DNA of 39,121 nucleotides from an uncultured Ezakiella sp. (GTDB taxonomy: Bacteria; Bacillota; Clostridia; Tissierellales; Peptoniphilaceae): the NCBI GenBank assembly GCA_947293975.1, contig CAMYPV010000004.1, positions 1-39,121 of the forward strand, read 5' to 3'. The notes beneath the pieces are model-generated. The model made no database searches. It was given only the letters and a program-made list of their open reading frames with translations, and was not told the DNA's origin. The first letter of the stretch is position 1. Every line of letters starts with the position of its first letter. The translations under genes and the position numbers were made by a program. Shown here piece after piece: positions 9,637-18,176 of this stretch.

Positions 9637-10317
9637 TTATCTATTGCCAAAAATTGCACTACCAACACGCACCATGTTTGCCCCATGTTGAATGGCAATT
9701 TCAAAATCACCACTCATGCCCATCGATAAAATTTCTGGTTTAACGTTAATTACATTATAACATTTTAAGTTAATAAATGCTAGTCTCATATTATCAAAAA
9801 CTTTAATTAATTCATCTTTATTTAAATCTAAAGGTGCAACACACATTAAACCTTTTACATTTACATTAGGACAATCTCCAATTGCTTTTACAAATTCTTC
9901 TAATTTATCAAAATGAACACCAGCACGATTTTCATCGTCAGTTAAATTGATTTGAATTAAACAATCTTGAACTTTATTAATTTTGGCAGCTTCTTTTTGA
10001 ATTGTCTTCAGCAAACTCATTCTGTCGAGCGATTGAATTAAATCAACTCTATTTATAATATATTTTACTTTGTTAGTTTGCAATTGACCAATCATATGAA
10101 TCCTAATATTATCAGGAATTGAATCAATCTTTTCAAGTAACTCTTGTACCCTATTCTCTCCAATATCAGTTACACCATGATTTATTGATTCTAAAATTGT
10201 ATCTACACCATGAGTTTTTGTAACAGCTATTAGCTGAATATCGTCTCTAGTCCTTCCAGATTTTTCTGCCGCAATCTTTATTCTTTCATTAACATTGTTT
10301 AAATTCTCTAATAACAT
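9637..10317 (-). CDS. yggS: YggS/PLPBP-family pyridoxal-phosphate homeostasis protein
   Basis: A 226-aa alanine-racemase-fold protein. Lys34 in LIAVTKTHG is the PLP Schiff-base lysine. HMIGQLQTNKVKYI, a central segment around SLDR, and the C-terminal LSMGMSGDFEIAIQHGANMVRVGSAIFG are family hallmarks. These proteins bind PLP and buffer vitamin B6 and amino-acid pools without a known enzymatic activity. In Firmicutes the gene is commonly next to sepF (ylmE-ylmF), as here, with 14 bp between them. An RBS (TAGGAGT) overlaps the end of the upstream HlyD-like gene region. Confidence 0.93.
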   Translation of the reverse strand: MLLENLNNVNERIKIAAEKSGRTRDDIQLIAVTKTHGVDTILESINHGVTDIGENRVQELLEKIDSIPDNIRIHMIGQLQTNKVKYIINRVDLIQSLDRMSLLKTIQKEAAKINKVQDCLIQINLTDDENRAGVHFDKLEEFVKAIGDCPNVNVKGLMCVAPLDLNKDELIKVFDNMRLAFINLKCYNVINVKPEILSMGMSGDFEIAIQHGANMVRVGSAIFGNR

Positions 10318-10326
10318 ACTATACTC

Positions 10327-11493
10327 CTAATAAATCGTGTCAATTGTATTTAAATTAGGATTTAATATTAACTCCTCATAAAAAACAATTGTTCTCTCTT
10401 CCTCTCCGTCGACTAAAACATTAGATCTTTCATTGCCCTTTGATACATAGCAAAATTCACCCTGGTCTTTTAAGATTGCAACTGGTCTAAATCTAATTAT
10501 TCCATTTACATCCTTTACCACAACACCTCTTACACCATCATATTCAACGATTGATGAAGTTGGAATTCTAAACGCAGGCATTGAATTAAATATCACCGAG
10601 ATTTTTCCGCGTCTAATCTTATAAATATCTTCAATATGTGAGTCTACCTTAAAGCCTATTAAACCCTCTTTGTCATAAGTTTCAGGCACAATTACCTTAC
10701 AATTTAAAAATGTATTTTGATCATCAATAGAGACCTTTATACGCTTTCCATTCATCTCTTTCAGCGTCTGATTATTTGGCAAATATGATACAAACAATGC
10801 ATTAAAGTTGTCTACAATTTTAAATTCATTTTGATTAATATCCATACTGACTCTATTTATAAGATCATTATATTCATCATAAGTTATTGAATTTATATCA
10901 TTGATCCTCAAATACTCGTAACCATCCATATCAAAGCTTATTATTCCAGCAGGATTCCATACTTCTGCAGAGCTTAATGAATTTAATTTTTCTTTTAGTC
11001 TATTAATTTCACTATCTACCTGTAAAGTTGAATTAAAAGTATTTCCGCTTAAAACCTTATATGCAAAGCTATTTATCAACCTTTTTAATGATATATAATC
11101 TTCTGAAATGATGGATTTTCTTAAATTTTTATCAATGTCAGTAATTTCACTTGTATATAATAACTTGGTATCTTCAAGCTCTGAAATTTTTTGACTAATC
11201 TCGTAATACTCATCATTTTCAGCTACTCCAGCCTTTATAATTCCACTACGCAATCTTGTACCCTCATCATATTTTATTGAACCAGTAGTCTTATTTGTGC
11301 TAAATACCGTTTCGTCCTTAATCATCAAAAAATCACCATCTACCGAATCATAATAAATAGTTTCAACTGGTAGATAAAACATTGATGAGTTTGCCTTTAA
11401 AATTGGCTGTACAAAATAAAATAAAATCCCAGTATAAACAACCAAAATCATTATAACAAAAAAAGGTGAATATTTTTTATATTTATTTTCCAT
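10327..11493 (-). CDS. HlyD-like membrane-anchored periplasmic-adaptor protein
   Basis: A 388-aa protein with one N-terminal transmembrane segment (about 11-31), a glycine/charged region resembling a biotinyl-lipoyl-like half (about 50-90), a predicted alpha-helical hairpin at about 95-185 (ISELEDTKLLYTSEI...), then a beta-rich C-terminal domain. This is the architecture of HlyD-type adaptors, and similar proteins are found beside sepF/yggS in clostridia, where their role is unknown. No transporter gene is adjacent, so a role in export is not implied; a structural role at the envelope or division site is possible. It overlaps gpsA by one base (TAATG) and lies 9 bp upstream of yggS. It is expressed with the division and lipid genes. 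Confidence 0.7.
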   Translation of the reverse strand: MENKYKKYSPFFVIMILVVYTGILFYFVQPILKANSSMFYLPVETIYYDSVDGDFLMIKDETVFSTNKTTGSIKYDEGTRLRSGIIKAGVAENDEYYEISQKISELEDTKLLYTSEITDIDKNLRKSIISEDYISLKRLINSFAYKVLSGNTFNSTLQVDSEINRLKEKLNSLSSAEVWNPAGIISFDMDGYEYLRINDINSITYDEYNDLINRVSMDINQNEFKIVDNFNALFVSYLPNNQTLKEMNGKRIKVSIDDQNTFLNCKVIVPETYDKEGLIGFKVDSHIEDIYKIRRGKISVIFNSMPAFRIPTSSIVEYDGVRGVVVKDVNGIIRFRPVAILKDQGEFCYVSKGNERSNVLVDGEEERTIVFYEELILNPNLNTIDTIY

Positions 11494-12500
11494 TATAACT
11501 CAATCATCTCCAAAAATTCATGTCTCTTAGGTCTAGTCATCAACTCATGAATTGCACATTTGACTTCTTTGTTTTCATAAAGAACTTCATATATTACCTT
11601 TGTAATAGGCATGCTTACATTTAACTTCTCACTTAAAATATATGCAGCCCTTGCTGTATTAATACCCTCAACGGTTTCTCCGATTTTATCTTTTAATTGA
11701 TCAATTGGAACGCCTTCACCTATCAAAAGTCCAGCTCTAAAGTTTCTTGAATGAATTGAATTTGCTGTTACTATCAAATCGCCCATTCCAGCAAGACCCA
11801 TAAATGTAAGTATATCACAATCAAGTGCCTTGCCTAACTTTGATATTTCGAACAAGCCACGTGTAATCAAAGCAGCTTTTGCGTTGTCGCCTTGCTTTAA
11901 GCCTGCCAATACACCTGCACCAATTGCAATAACGTTTTTTAACGCACCCGCCACCTCAACACCTATTACATCTTTATGCACATAAACTCTAAAATAGTCA
12001 GTCATAAACAAATCCTGAATTTTTTGAGCAGCTTTTTGATTTGTTGAAGCACTTACAACAGTCGTGTTCAAACGTTTTGAAACTTCCTCAGCATGACTAG
12101 GACCGGATAATACAACATAATCGATGTCGCCTAAAATATCCTTTATAATCAAAGACGCTGTCTGAAGCCTTTCAAAATGAATTCCCTTGCTCGCATTAAC
12201 AATTATTTCATTTCCTTTTAAATATGGCTTTATAGAATTTAAAACTTCAACAATCATTTGAAGTGGTGTTGCAAGTACAATTACCTTTGAACCTTTAATG
12301 GCATCTTCGATAGAATCAGTAAGTTTTATCTCTTTAGGAAAAGTAAAATCCTTTAAATATTTATTACTTCTACCCGTCTTCTCGATATGTGCAATTTGAT
12401 CCTTATCGCGAAAATAAATACTAACATCGTTTTTATTATCATTTAAAACATTTGCAAGGCTAACTCCCCAGCTGCCTCCACCTATGACACATACTCGCAT
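11493..12500 (-). CDS. gpsA: Glycerol-3-phosphate dehydrogenase [NAD(P)+]
   Basis: A 335-aa protein of typical length. The N-terminal Rossmann motif is VIGGGSWGVSLANVL (5-19). The catalytic lysine lies in GVEVAGALKNVIAIGAG (about 188), and the C-terminal domain carries FMGLAGMGDLIVT and RNFRAG, which bind the substrate phosphate. The enzyme reduces dihydroxyacetone phosphate to sn-glycerol 3-phosphate, the backbone of phospholipids. Its product is the substrate of PlsY, encoded directly upstream with a one-base overlap, so the pair forms a two-step module of lipid synthesis. Confidence 0.97.
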   Translation of the reverse strand: MRVCVIGGGSWGVSLANVLNDNKNDVSIYFRDKDQIAHIEKTGRSNKYLKDFTFPKEIKLTDSIEDAIKGSKVIVLATPLQMIVEVLNSIKPYLKGNEIIVNASKGIHFERLQTASLIIKDILGDIDYVVLSGPSHAEEVSKRLNTTVVSASTNQKAAQKIQDLFMTDYFRVYVHKDVIGVEVAGALKNVIAIGAGVLAGLKQGDNAKAALITRGLFEISKLGKALDCDILTFMGLAGMGDLIVTANSIHSRNFRAGLLIGEGVPIDQLKDKIGETVEGINTARAAYILSEKLNVSMPITKVIYEVLYENKEVKCAIHELMTRPKRHEFLEMIEL

Positions 12501-13090
12501 TATTTTCTCCCTTTATAAATAGACCTTTCACTCTTATTAATCAATCTTTTAATATTTTCTCTATGCTTAAAAATTACAAGAACTACCGTTAAACACGCAA
12601 ACAATAACTCAAATCCAGTTAACTTAAGCACAAAAATAAACAAGTATAACAAATAAACCATCAAAGATATGCTTCCAAGTGAAACATATCCTGTAATTGC
12701 ACTAATCCCGAAGAAAATCGCACAGCCCACCAAAAACATATTAGGATGTAAAAATCCCATTCCGCCGCCAGTGGTTGCAACTCCTTTTCCACCCTTAAAC
12801 TTTAAATAAAAAGGATATATATGACCTACAACTGCAAAAAATACTGATATAATCGGATCTGCAATTTCAAAATGCTTTGCAAGATATGCAACAAGAGCAC
12901 CCTTTGCCATGTCTAATAAAAATGTTGCAACGCCAAGAGCCACACCATAATTTCTTAAAACATTTGTACCACCAGCATTTTTGCTTCCCATATCTCTAAC
13001 ATCTTCTCCACTTTTAATTTTTACAAGTATATATGAAAAGCTAATTGACCCAATCAAATATGCTACCAAATAGAAAAGATATTGCATCAT
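12500..13090 (-). CDS. plsY: Acyl-phosphate:glycerol-3-phosphate acyltransferase
   Basis: A 196-aa polytopic membrane protein with the three PlsY motifs: GSKNAGGTNVLRNYG (about 35-49), KFKGGKGVATTGG (about 96-108) and HRENIKRLINKSE (near 175-188). It transfers an acyl group from acyl-phosphate to glycerol 3-phosphate, giving lysophosphatidic acid. It overlaps der by 4 bp (ATGA) and gpsA by 1 bp. Two ATG codons are adjacent at the start; the first (13088-13090) is used here. Confidence 0.96.
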   Translation of the reverse strand: MMQYLFYLVAYLIGSISFSYILVKIKSGEDVRDMGSKNAGGTNVLRNYGVALGVATFLLDMAKGALVAYLAKHFEIADPIISVFFAVVGHIYPFYLKFKGGKGVATTGGGMGFLHPNMFLVGCAIFFGISAITGYVSLGSISLMVYLLYLFIFVLKLTGFELLFACLTVVLVIFKHRENIKRLINKSERSIYKGRK

Positions 13091-14403
13091 TCACCCCTAT
13101 TTTTGTATACGATGACAAGAGGAACTCCTGTAAAGTCAAACGACTTTCGTATAGCATTCTCTAAATACCTAGTATAAGAAAAGTGCGTTAACTTTGTATC
13201 ATTTACAGATAGACTAATAACTGGAGGAGCTGTGGAAACCTGCGCTCCATAATATATCTTTAATCTCTTACCCTTATCTTGCGGAGTTGTATTTAATAAC
13301 ACTGCTTCGCTAATAATTTCGTTCAATACACCTGTTGGTACGCGTTTTTGATAATTTTCGTATACATTAATAATAGTGTCGATGAGTACATCCACCCTTT
13401 GACCAGTAAATGCTGATATAAAAACTATTGGTGCAAATTGAACATAACTCAATCCTTCCTTAATCTTATTAACATATTCCCTCTGTGTATTTGTATCTTT
13501 TGTAATGCTATCCCATTTATTAACAGCAATAACAATGGCCTTGTTATTCTCGTAAGCATAACCCATAATCTTTGTGTCTTGCTCTGTTACGCCTTCATTT
13601 GCATCAATTACAAGCACACAAACATCACACTCATCAACAGCAGATAGCGTCCTAATTACAGAAAATCTCTCAACTTTATCCGTAATCTTTCCACGCTTTC
13701 TTAAACCAGCAGTATCTACCAATCTAAAATTCCTGTCGTTTAAACTTACATAAGTATCAATAGAGTCGCGAGTCGTACCAGGTATATTTGTAACAATAGC
13801 TCGTTTTTCACCCAAGATATAATTTAGCAATGAACTCTTACCAACATTTGGTTTGCCAATTAAAGCAACCTTAATTTCATCGTCATTTTCTGGAGTAACA
13901 ATATCTTTTGGAAAAAAATCAACAACTTCGTCCAACAAATCACCAATGCCAATGCCATGTTCAGCACTAATAGGAACCATTTTCTCTACGCCAAGCTCAT
14001 AAAAATCGTATTTATTATTTTCATATTCTTTAGAATCAGTTTTATTAATAGCCAAAACAATATTTTGATTAAAACGTCTAAGCATAGTAAGAATATTTTT
14101 ATCAGTAGGTGTCAATCCCGCCTTGCCATCAACAATAAATATAACACAAGAGCTTGATGTAATAGCAATCTCAGCCTGCTCAATAATATCAGACATAAAA
14201 TCGTCATCACTCTTTAAATCAAGACCACCAGTATCAACTAATAAAAAAGGTTTATTAAGCCATTCAGCCTTTCTATATAATCTATCTCTAGTAACGCCAG
14301 GAGTATCCTCAGTAATAGACGCTCTAGAGTTTGTAATTCTATTAAAAAGTGTGGACTTACCAACATTAGGACGCCCAACAATTGTAACTATCTCTCTTCT
14401 CAT
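13087..14403 (-). CDS. der: Ribosome-associated GTPase Der (EngA)
   Basis: A 438-aa protein with two tandem GTPase domains and a C-terminal KH-like domain. Domain 1: P-loop GRPNVGKST (10-18), DTGG (57-60), NKTD (120-123). Domain 2: GKPNVGKSS (183-191), DTAG (230-233), NKWD (295-298). The KH-like domain covers about 350-438. Der is needed for maturation of the 50S subunit. It is the first gene of the nine-gene operon, with its own promoter and a strong RBS (AGGAGGT, 14407-14413) just before the ATG. Confidence 0.97.
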   Translation of the reverse strand: MRREIVTIVGRPNVGKSTLFNRITNSRASITEDTPGVTRDRLYRKAEWLNKPFLLVDTGGLDLKSDDDFMSDIIEQAEIAITSSSCVIFIVDGKAGLTPTDKNILTMLRRFNQNIVLAINKTDSKEYENNKYDFYELGVEKMVPISAEHGIGIGDLLDEVVDFFPKDIVTPENDDEIKVALIGKPNVGKSSLLNYILGEKRAIVTNIPGTTRDSIDTYVSLNDRNFRLVDTAGLRKRGKITDKVERFSVIRTLSAVDECDVCVLVIDANEGVTEQDTKIMGYAYENNKAIVIAVNKWDSITKDTNTQREYVNKIKEGLSYVQFAPIVFISAFTGQRVDVLIDTIINVYENYQKRVPTGVLNEIISEAVLLNTTPQDKGKRLKIYYGAQVSTAPPVISLSVNDTKLTHFSYTRYLENAIRKSFDFTGVPLVIVYKNRGE

Positions 14404-14421
14404 AGTACCTCCTATCTGTAT

Positions 14422-14450
14422 ATTATATCACATTTTAATATAAATTTTAA
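14422..14450 (-). promoter_or_regulatory. Sigma-A promoter of the der-to-rluD operon
   Basis: Minus strand: TTAAAA (14445-14450), 17-bp spacer, perfect TATAAT (14422-14427) preceded by TGA, an extended -10. The predicted transcript start is near 14415. This is the only promoter-like sequence found for the nine-gene cluster; the genes below are separated by at most 14 bp. Confidence 0.65.
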
Positions 14451-14480
14451 GTACAATTAAATTAACTTTTTAATAGCAAC

Positions 14481-14507
14481 AAAAAAGGCCCCGATAACGG
14501 AGCCTTT
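14481..14507 (-). terminator. Intrinsic terminator of nifJ
   Basis: A 10-bp stem (AAAGGCTCCG / CGGGGCCTTT with one G-U) and 4-nt loop are followed on the minus strand by a run of T. It begins 7 bp after the nifJ stop and lies about 30 bp before the der -35 box, so it insulates the der operon from nifJ read-through. Confidence 0.9.
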
Positions 14508-14513
14508 AACATA

Positions 14514-17500
14514 TTATTCTTTGTCAATAACGATTGGTTCTTGTGCGGCCAATTGTTTGTAGACTTGATATTTTCTCTTTGCTTCCAACTCAGCAGCCTT
14601 GAATAATTCTTCAGCTTCTTCTGGGAATGAACGTTTAAGAGCAGTGTATCTAACTTCGCTGTTGATGAAGTCTTGGAATGATTCTTTTGGTTCTCTTGAA
14701 TCAAGAACAAATGGATTCTTTCCTTCGTCTTCAAGTCTTGGGTCGAAGCGATATAAGTGCCAGTATCCACAATCAACTGCTTGTTTTTCAGTTGCAATTG
14801 TTCTGCCCATACCTTGTCTTAAGCCGTGAGCAATACATGGAGCATAAGCAATGATTAGTGATGGTCCTTTGTAGCTTTCAGCTTCTTTAAGAGCTTTAAT
14901 TGCTTGGTTCATATTAGCACCTAGAGCAATTTGTGCAACATATACATAGCCATAGCTTGTCATCATTAGACCAAGGTCTTTCTTTCTAATTCTCTTACCA
15001 CTTGCAGCAAATTTTGCAACAGCAGCTAGAGGTGTAGCTTTAGATGATTGACCACCTGTATTTGAGTAAACTTCAGTATCAAATACCATTACGTTAATAT
15101 CTTCTCCACTTGCTAGAACGTGGTCAACTCCACCAAATCCGATATCGTATGCCCATCCGTCACCGCCGAATACCCAAACAGATTTCTTAATGAGGTAATC
15201 TTTTCTATCCATGATTTGTTTGAATAGATTTTCAGCTTTTGCATCGCCTTTAAGGTCGAATTTTTCAGTAACTAATCTGCCGTAAATATCTTTTGTTGCA
15301 GGTGTGTCTTCTCTATTTTCAATCCAGCTCTTTAGAACTTCGTTTAATTCTTCGTTAACATTTAGATCAATCAATTCAGCCATTAAGTCTTGAATTTTGT
15401 TTCTAATTTGTTTTACACCAAGAGCCATACCATAACCATATTCTGCATTGTCTTCGAACAATGAGTTAGCCCATGCCGGACCTCTTCCATCACAGTCTGT
15501 GCAATATGGAGTACTTGGAGCTGAACCACCCCAAATTGATGAACATCCGGTTGCGTTTGCAATCATCATGTGGTCGCCATAAAGTTGTGTGATTAACTTA
15601 GCATAAGGAGTTTCACCGCAACCTGCACAAGCACCTGAGAATTCAAGATAAGGCTTGTTGAATTGGCTACCCTTTAAGCTATATTTGTCCATAATGTCTT
15701 TCTTTTCAGAAAGTGAAGCTGCGAATTCCCAGTTTTCTTTTTGTGGATGGTATTGTTCTTCGAACATTTCCATTGTAAGAGCTTTTTCCTTTGCTGGACA
15801 TACGTCAGCACAGTTTCCGCATCCTGTACAGTCCATAACTGAAACTTGGATTCTATATTGATAAATATCTAAACCTTTACCATTTGCTTTCTTAGTTTCA
15901 AATGTTGCTGGTTGATTTTTTTGTTCTTCTTCACTTACTAAGAATGGTCTAATAGCAGCGTGTGGACAAACTAATGAACATTGGTTACATTGGATACATT
16001 TGTCAATGTGCCATTCTGGAACAGTAACAGCAATAGCTCTCTTTTCATATGCAGAAGTACCCATTTCAAATGTACCATCTACATATTTACCAGTAAATGC
16101 TGATACAGGTAATGTATCACCTTTCATACCATTCATAACATCAGCAATGTTTCTAACAAATGCTGGTCTATCTTCGTCTTCTTTTTTCTTATCAACAGTT
16201 AATGTCTTCCAGCTTTCTGGAACATCAATCTTATGAAGAGCTTCGATACCTTTGTCTACAGCTTCATAGTTCATATTAACGATAGCTTCACCTTTTTTAC
16301 CATAGTTGTGAACAATTTGGTCTTTTAAGTGACGAATTGCTTCATCTAAAGGTAAAACTTCTGATAATTTGAAGAATGCTGATTGCATAACCATGTTAAT
16401 TCTTCCACCTAAACCAACTTCTGCTGCAATCTTTGTAGCGTTGATTGTGTAGAAATTAATATTGTTTTCAGCAATGAATTTTTTCATGCTATTTGGTAGA
16501 TGTTCTTCTAACTCAGCATCATCCCATAAGCAGTTTAATAAAAATGTTCCGCCTGGTCTTAAACCTTCAAGTAGATCATAGTTATAAACATAAGCTTGTT
16601 TTGAACATGAAATAAAGTCTGAGTGTGTAATTAAATATGTGCTCTTAATAGGTTGTTTACCAAATCTTAAGTGAGATGTTGTAACACCACCAGATTTCTT
16701 TGAGTCGTATGCGAAATAACCTTGAGCATATAATCCGGAGTCATCACCGATAATTTTGATAGCTGATTTGTTAGCACCAACAGTACCGTCTGATCCGAAT
16801 CCCCAGAATTTACACTTGATTGTTCCTTCTGGTTCTGTATTAATAATATCTTTAACTTCTAAGCTTAGATGTGTAACGTCATCGTTAATACCAATTGTAA
16901 ATTTATCTTTTGGTTCATCCAATGCTAAGTTGTCGAAAACTGCTTTGATTTGTGATGGTGTTGTATCTTTTGAAGATAAACCGTAACGACCACCAACAAT
17001 TTTTGGTTGTAATTCTTGACCATAGAATATTTCAAGAACATCTAAGTGTAGAGGTTCAGCTGTTGCTCCCTTTTCTTTTGTTCTATCCAATACAGCAATT
17101 TTCTTAACTGATTTTGGAAGTTCATTAAAGAAGTATTTTGCTGAGAATGGTCTATAAAGTCTAACCTTCATAACACCAACTTTTTCACCCTTTGCATTTA
17201 GATAGTCAACAGTTTCTTCGATTGTATCTGTAACTGAACCCATTGCAACGATTACTCTTTCAGCGTTTGGATCACCATAGTAGTTGAAAGGTTTGTAATC
17301 TCTGCCAGTAATTCTTGAAATTTCTTTCATATAATCATTTGTAATTTCTACAATATGTTCATAATATGGGTTTGAAGCTTCAGCAGCTTGGAAGAAAATG
17401 TCTGGGTTTTCTGCAGTACCACGTGTTACAGGTCTTTCAGGATTTAATGATCTGTTTCTAAATTCTTGAATAGCATCATAATCAACAAGATCTCTTAAAT

Positions 17501-18068
17501 CTTCGTAGTCCATAACTTCAATTCTTTGGATTTCATGGCTTGTTCTAAAACCATCAAAGAAGTGAATAAATGGAACTCTGCCTTTGATTGTTGCAAGGTG
17601 AGCAACACTACCTAAGTCCATAACTTCTTGTACTGAACCACTTGCAAGCATAGCAAAACCAGTATTTCTTGCAGCCATAACGTCTGAATGGTCACCGAAA
17701 ATTGATAATGCGTGTGATGCAACAGCTCTAGCTGAAACATGGAAAACAGCCGGTAATAATTCACCAGCGATCTTGTACATATTAGGAATCATCAACAGCA
17801 ATCCTTGACTTGCTGTATATGTAGTAGTTAATGCACCTGCTTGTAATGAGCCGTGAACTGCACCTGCAGCACCAGCTTCAGATTGTAATTCCTTTACTAA
17901 AACTTTTTGTCCAAAAAGATTTACTCTTCCTTGAGAAGCCCATTCATCTGTAACTTCTGCCATGTTTGAAGATGGAGTAATTGGATATATTGCTGCAACG
18001 TCTGTAAAAGCATAGCTAACGTGAGCGGCAGCGGTATTACCATCCATCGTTTTAAAATGTTTAGTCAT
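14514..18068 (-). CDS. nifJ: Pyruvate:ferredoxin (flavodoxin) oxidoreductase, single-chain
   Basis: A 1184-aa protein of the full-length homodimeric PFOR type. Domain order: pyruvate-binding N-terminal domain (AAIYPITPSSNMAEVTD near 25-41), CoA-binding domain (about 260-410), gamma-type domain (about 415-630), ferredoxin domain with CIQCNQCSLVCP (about 690-701) and CTGCGNCADVCP (about 745-756), then the thiamine-pyrophosphate domain with CAGCG and ATGCSSIWG (about 815-845) and GGDGWAYDIGFGG (about 965). These Cys sets ligate three 4Fe-4S clusters. The enzyme oxidises pyruvate to acetyl-CoA and CO2 and reduces ferredoxin in anaerobic fermentation. It is a single-gene unit with a near-consensus promoter, strong RBS (AGGAGG) and a terminator, as expected for a highly expressed gene. 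Confidence 0.98.
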   Translation of the reverse strand: MTKHFKTMDGNTAAAHVSYAFTDVAAIYPITPSSNMAEVTDEWASQGRVNLFGQKVLVKELQSEAGAAGAVHGSLQAGALTTTYTASQGLLLMIPNMYKIAGELLPAVFHVSARAVASHALSIFGDHSDVMAARNTGFAMLASGSVQEVMDLGSVAHLATIKGRVPFIHFFDGFRTSHEIQRIEVMDYEDLRDLVDYDAIQEFRNRSLNPERPVTRGTAENPDIFFQAAEASNPYYEHIVEITNDYMKEISRITGRDYKPFNYYGDPNAERVIVAMGSVTDTIEETVDYLNAKGEKVGVMKVRLYRPFSAKYFFNELPKSVKKIAVLDRTKEKGATAEPLHLDVLEIFYGQELQPKIVGGRYGLSSKDTTPSQIKAVFDNLALDEPKDKFTIGINDDVTHLSLEVKDIINTEPEGTIKCKFWGFGSDGTVGANKSAIKIIGDDSGLYAQGYFAYDSKKSGGVTTSHLRFGKQPIKSTYLITHSDFISCSKQAYVYNYDLLEGLRPGGTFLLNCLWDDAELEEHLPNSMKKFIAENNINFYTINATKIAAEVGLGGRINMVMQSAFFKLSEVLPLDEAIRHLKDQIVHNYGKKGEAIVNMNYEAVDKGIEALHKIDVPESWKTLTVDKKKEDEDRPAFVRNIADVMNGMKGDTLPVSAFTGKYVDGTFEMGTSAYEKRAIAVTVPEWHIDKCIQCNQCSLVCPHAAIRPFLVSEEEQKNQPATFETKKANGKGLDIYQYRIQVSVMDCTGCGNCADVCPAKEKALTMEMFEEQYHPQKENWEFAASLSEKKDIMDKYSLKGSQFNKPYLEFSGACAGCGETPYAKLITQLYGDHMMIANATGCSSIWGGSAPSTPYCTDCDGRGPAWANSLFEDNAEYGYGMALGVKQIRNKIQDLMAELIDLNVNEELNEVLKSWIENREDTPATKDIYGRLVTEKFDLKGDAKAENLFKQIMDRKDYLIKKSVWVFGGDGWAYDIGFGGVDHVLASGEDINVMVFDTEVYSNTGGQSSKATPLAAVAKFAASGKRIRKKDLGLMMTSYGYVYVAQIALGANMNQAIKALKEAESYKGPSLIIAYAPCIAHGLRQGMGRTIATEKQAVDCGYWHLYRFDPRLEDEGKNPFVLDSREPKESFQDFINSEVRYTALKRSFPEEAEELFKAAELEAKRKYQVYKQLAAQEPIVIDKE

Positions 18069-18095
18069 AAATACCTCCTATTTCTTTATGTCTCA

Positions 18096-18124
18096 ATCAT
18101 ATACCATATAAATTTTTTTGTCAA
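18096..18124 (-). promoter_or_regulatory. Near-consensus sigma-A promoter of nifJ
   Basis: Minus strand: perfect TTGACA (18119-18124), 17-bp spacer, TATGAT (18096-18101). The predicted start is near 18089, about 21 nt before the ATG. The first base of the -35 box is shared with the palindrome at 18124-18139. Confidence 0.82.
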
Positions 18125-18139
18125 GTGATTTCAATCACT
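18124..18139. promoter_or_regulatory. CRP/FNR-like palindrome at the nifJ promoter
   Basis: AGTGATTTCAATCACT is a perfect 7-2-7 inverted repeat containing GTGA-N6-TCAC, the core of CRP/FNR family sites (general consensus TGTGA-N6-TCACA). Its centre lies about 42 bp upstream of the predicted nifJ start, the classic class II activator position. It is therefore a candidate site for a CRP/FNR-family regulator. No such regulator is encoded in the window. Confidence 0.5.
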
Positions 18140-18142
18140 AGA

Positions 18143-18176
18143 ATAAATAAACTCAGCGCCATAAGACGCTGAGTTT
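18143..18176 (-). terminator. Intrinsic terminator of pepP-uvrC
   Basis: A perfect 10-bp stem (AAACTCAGCG / CGCTGAGTTT, arms 18167-18176 and 18149-18158, 8-nt loop) is followed on the minus strand by a T/A-rich tract (TTTATTTATT). The stem begins within the last base of the uvrC stop codon. Confidence 0.88.

Noticed and set aside
14462..14797. Minus-strand open frame of 111 codons at the end of nifJ
   Set aside because: It lies in another frame of nifJ and runs through the nifJ terminator; the product has no family features.
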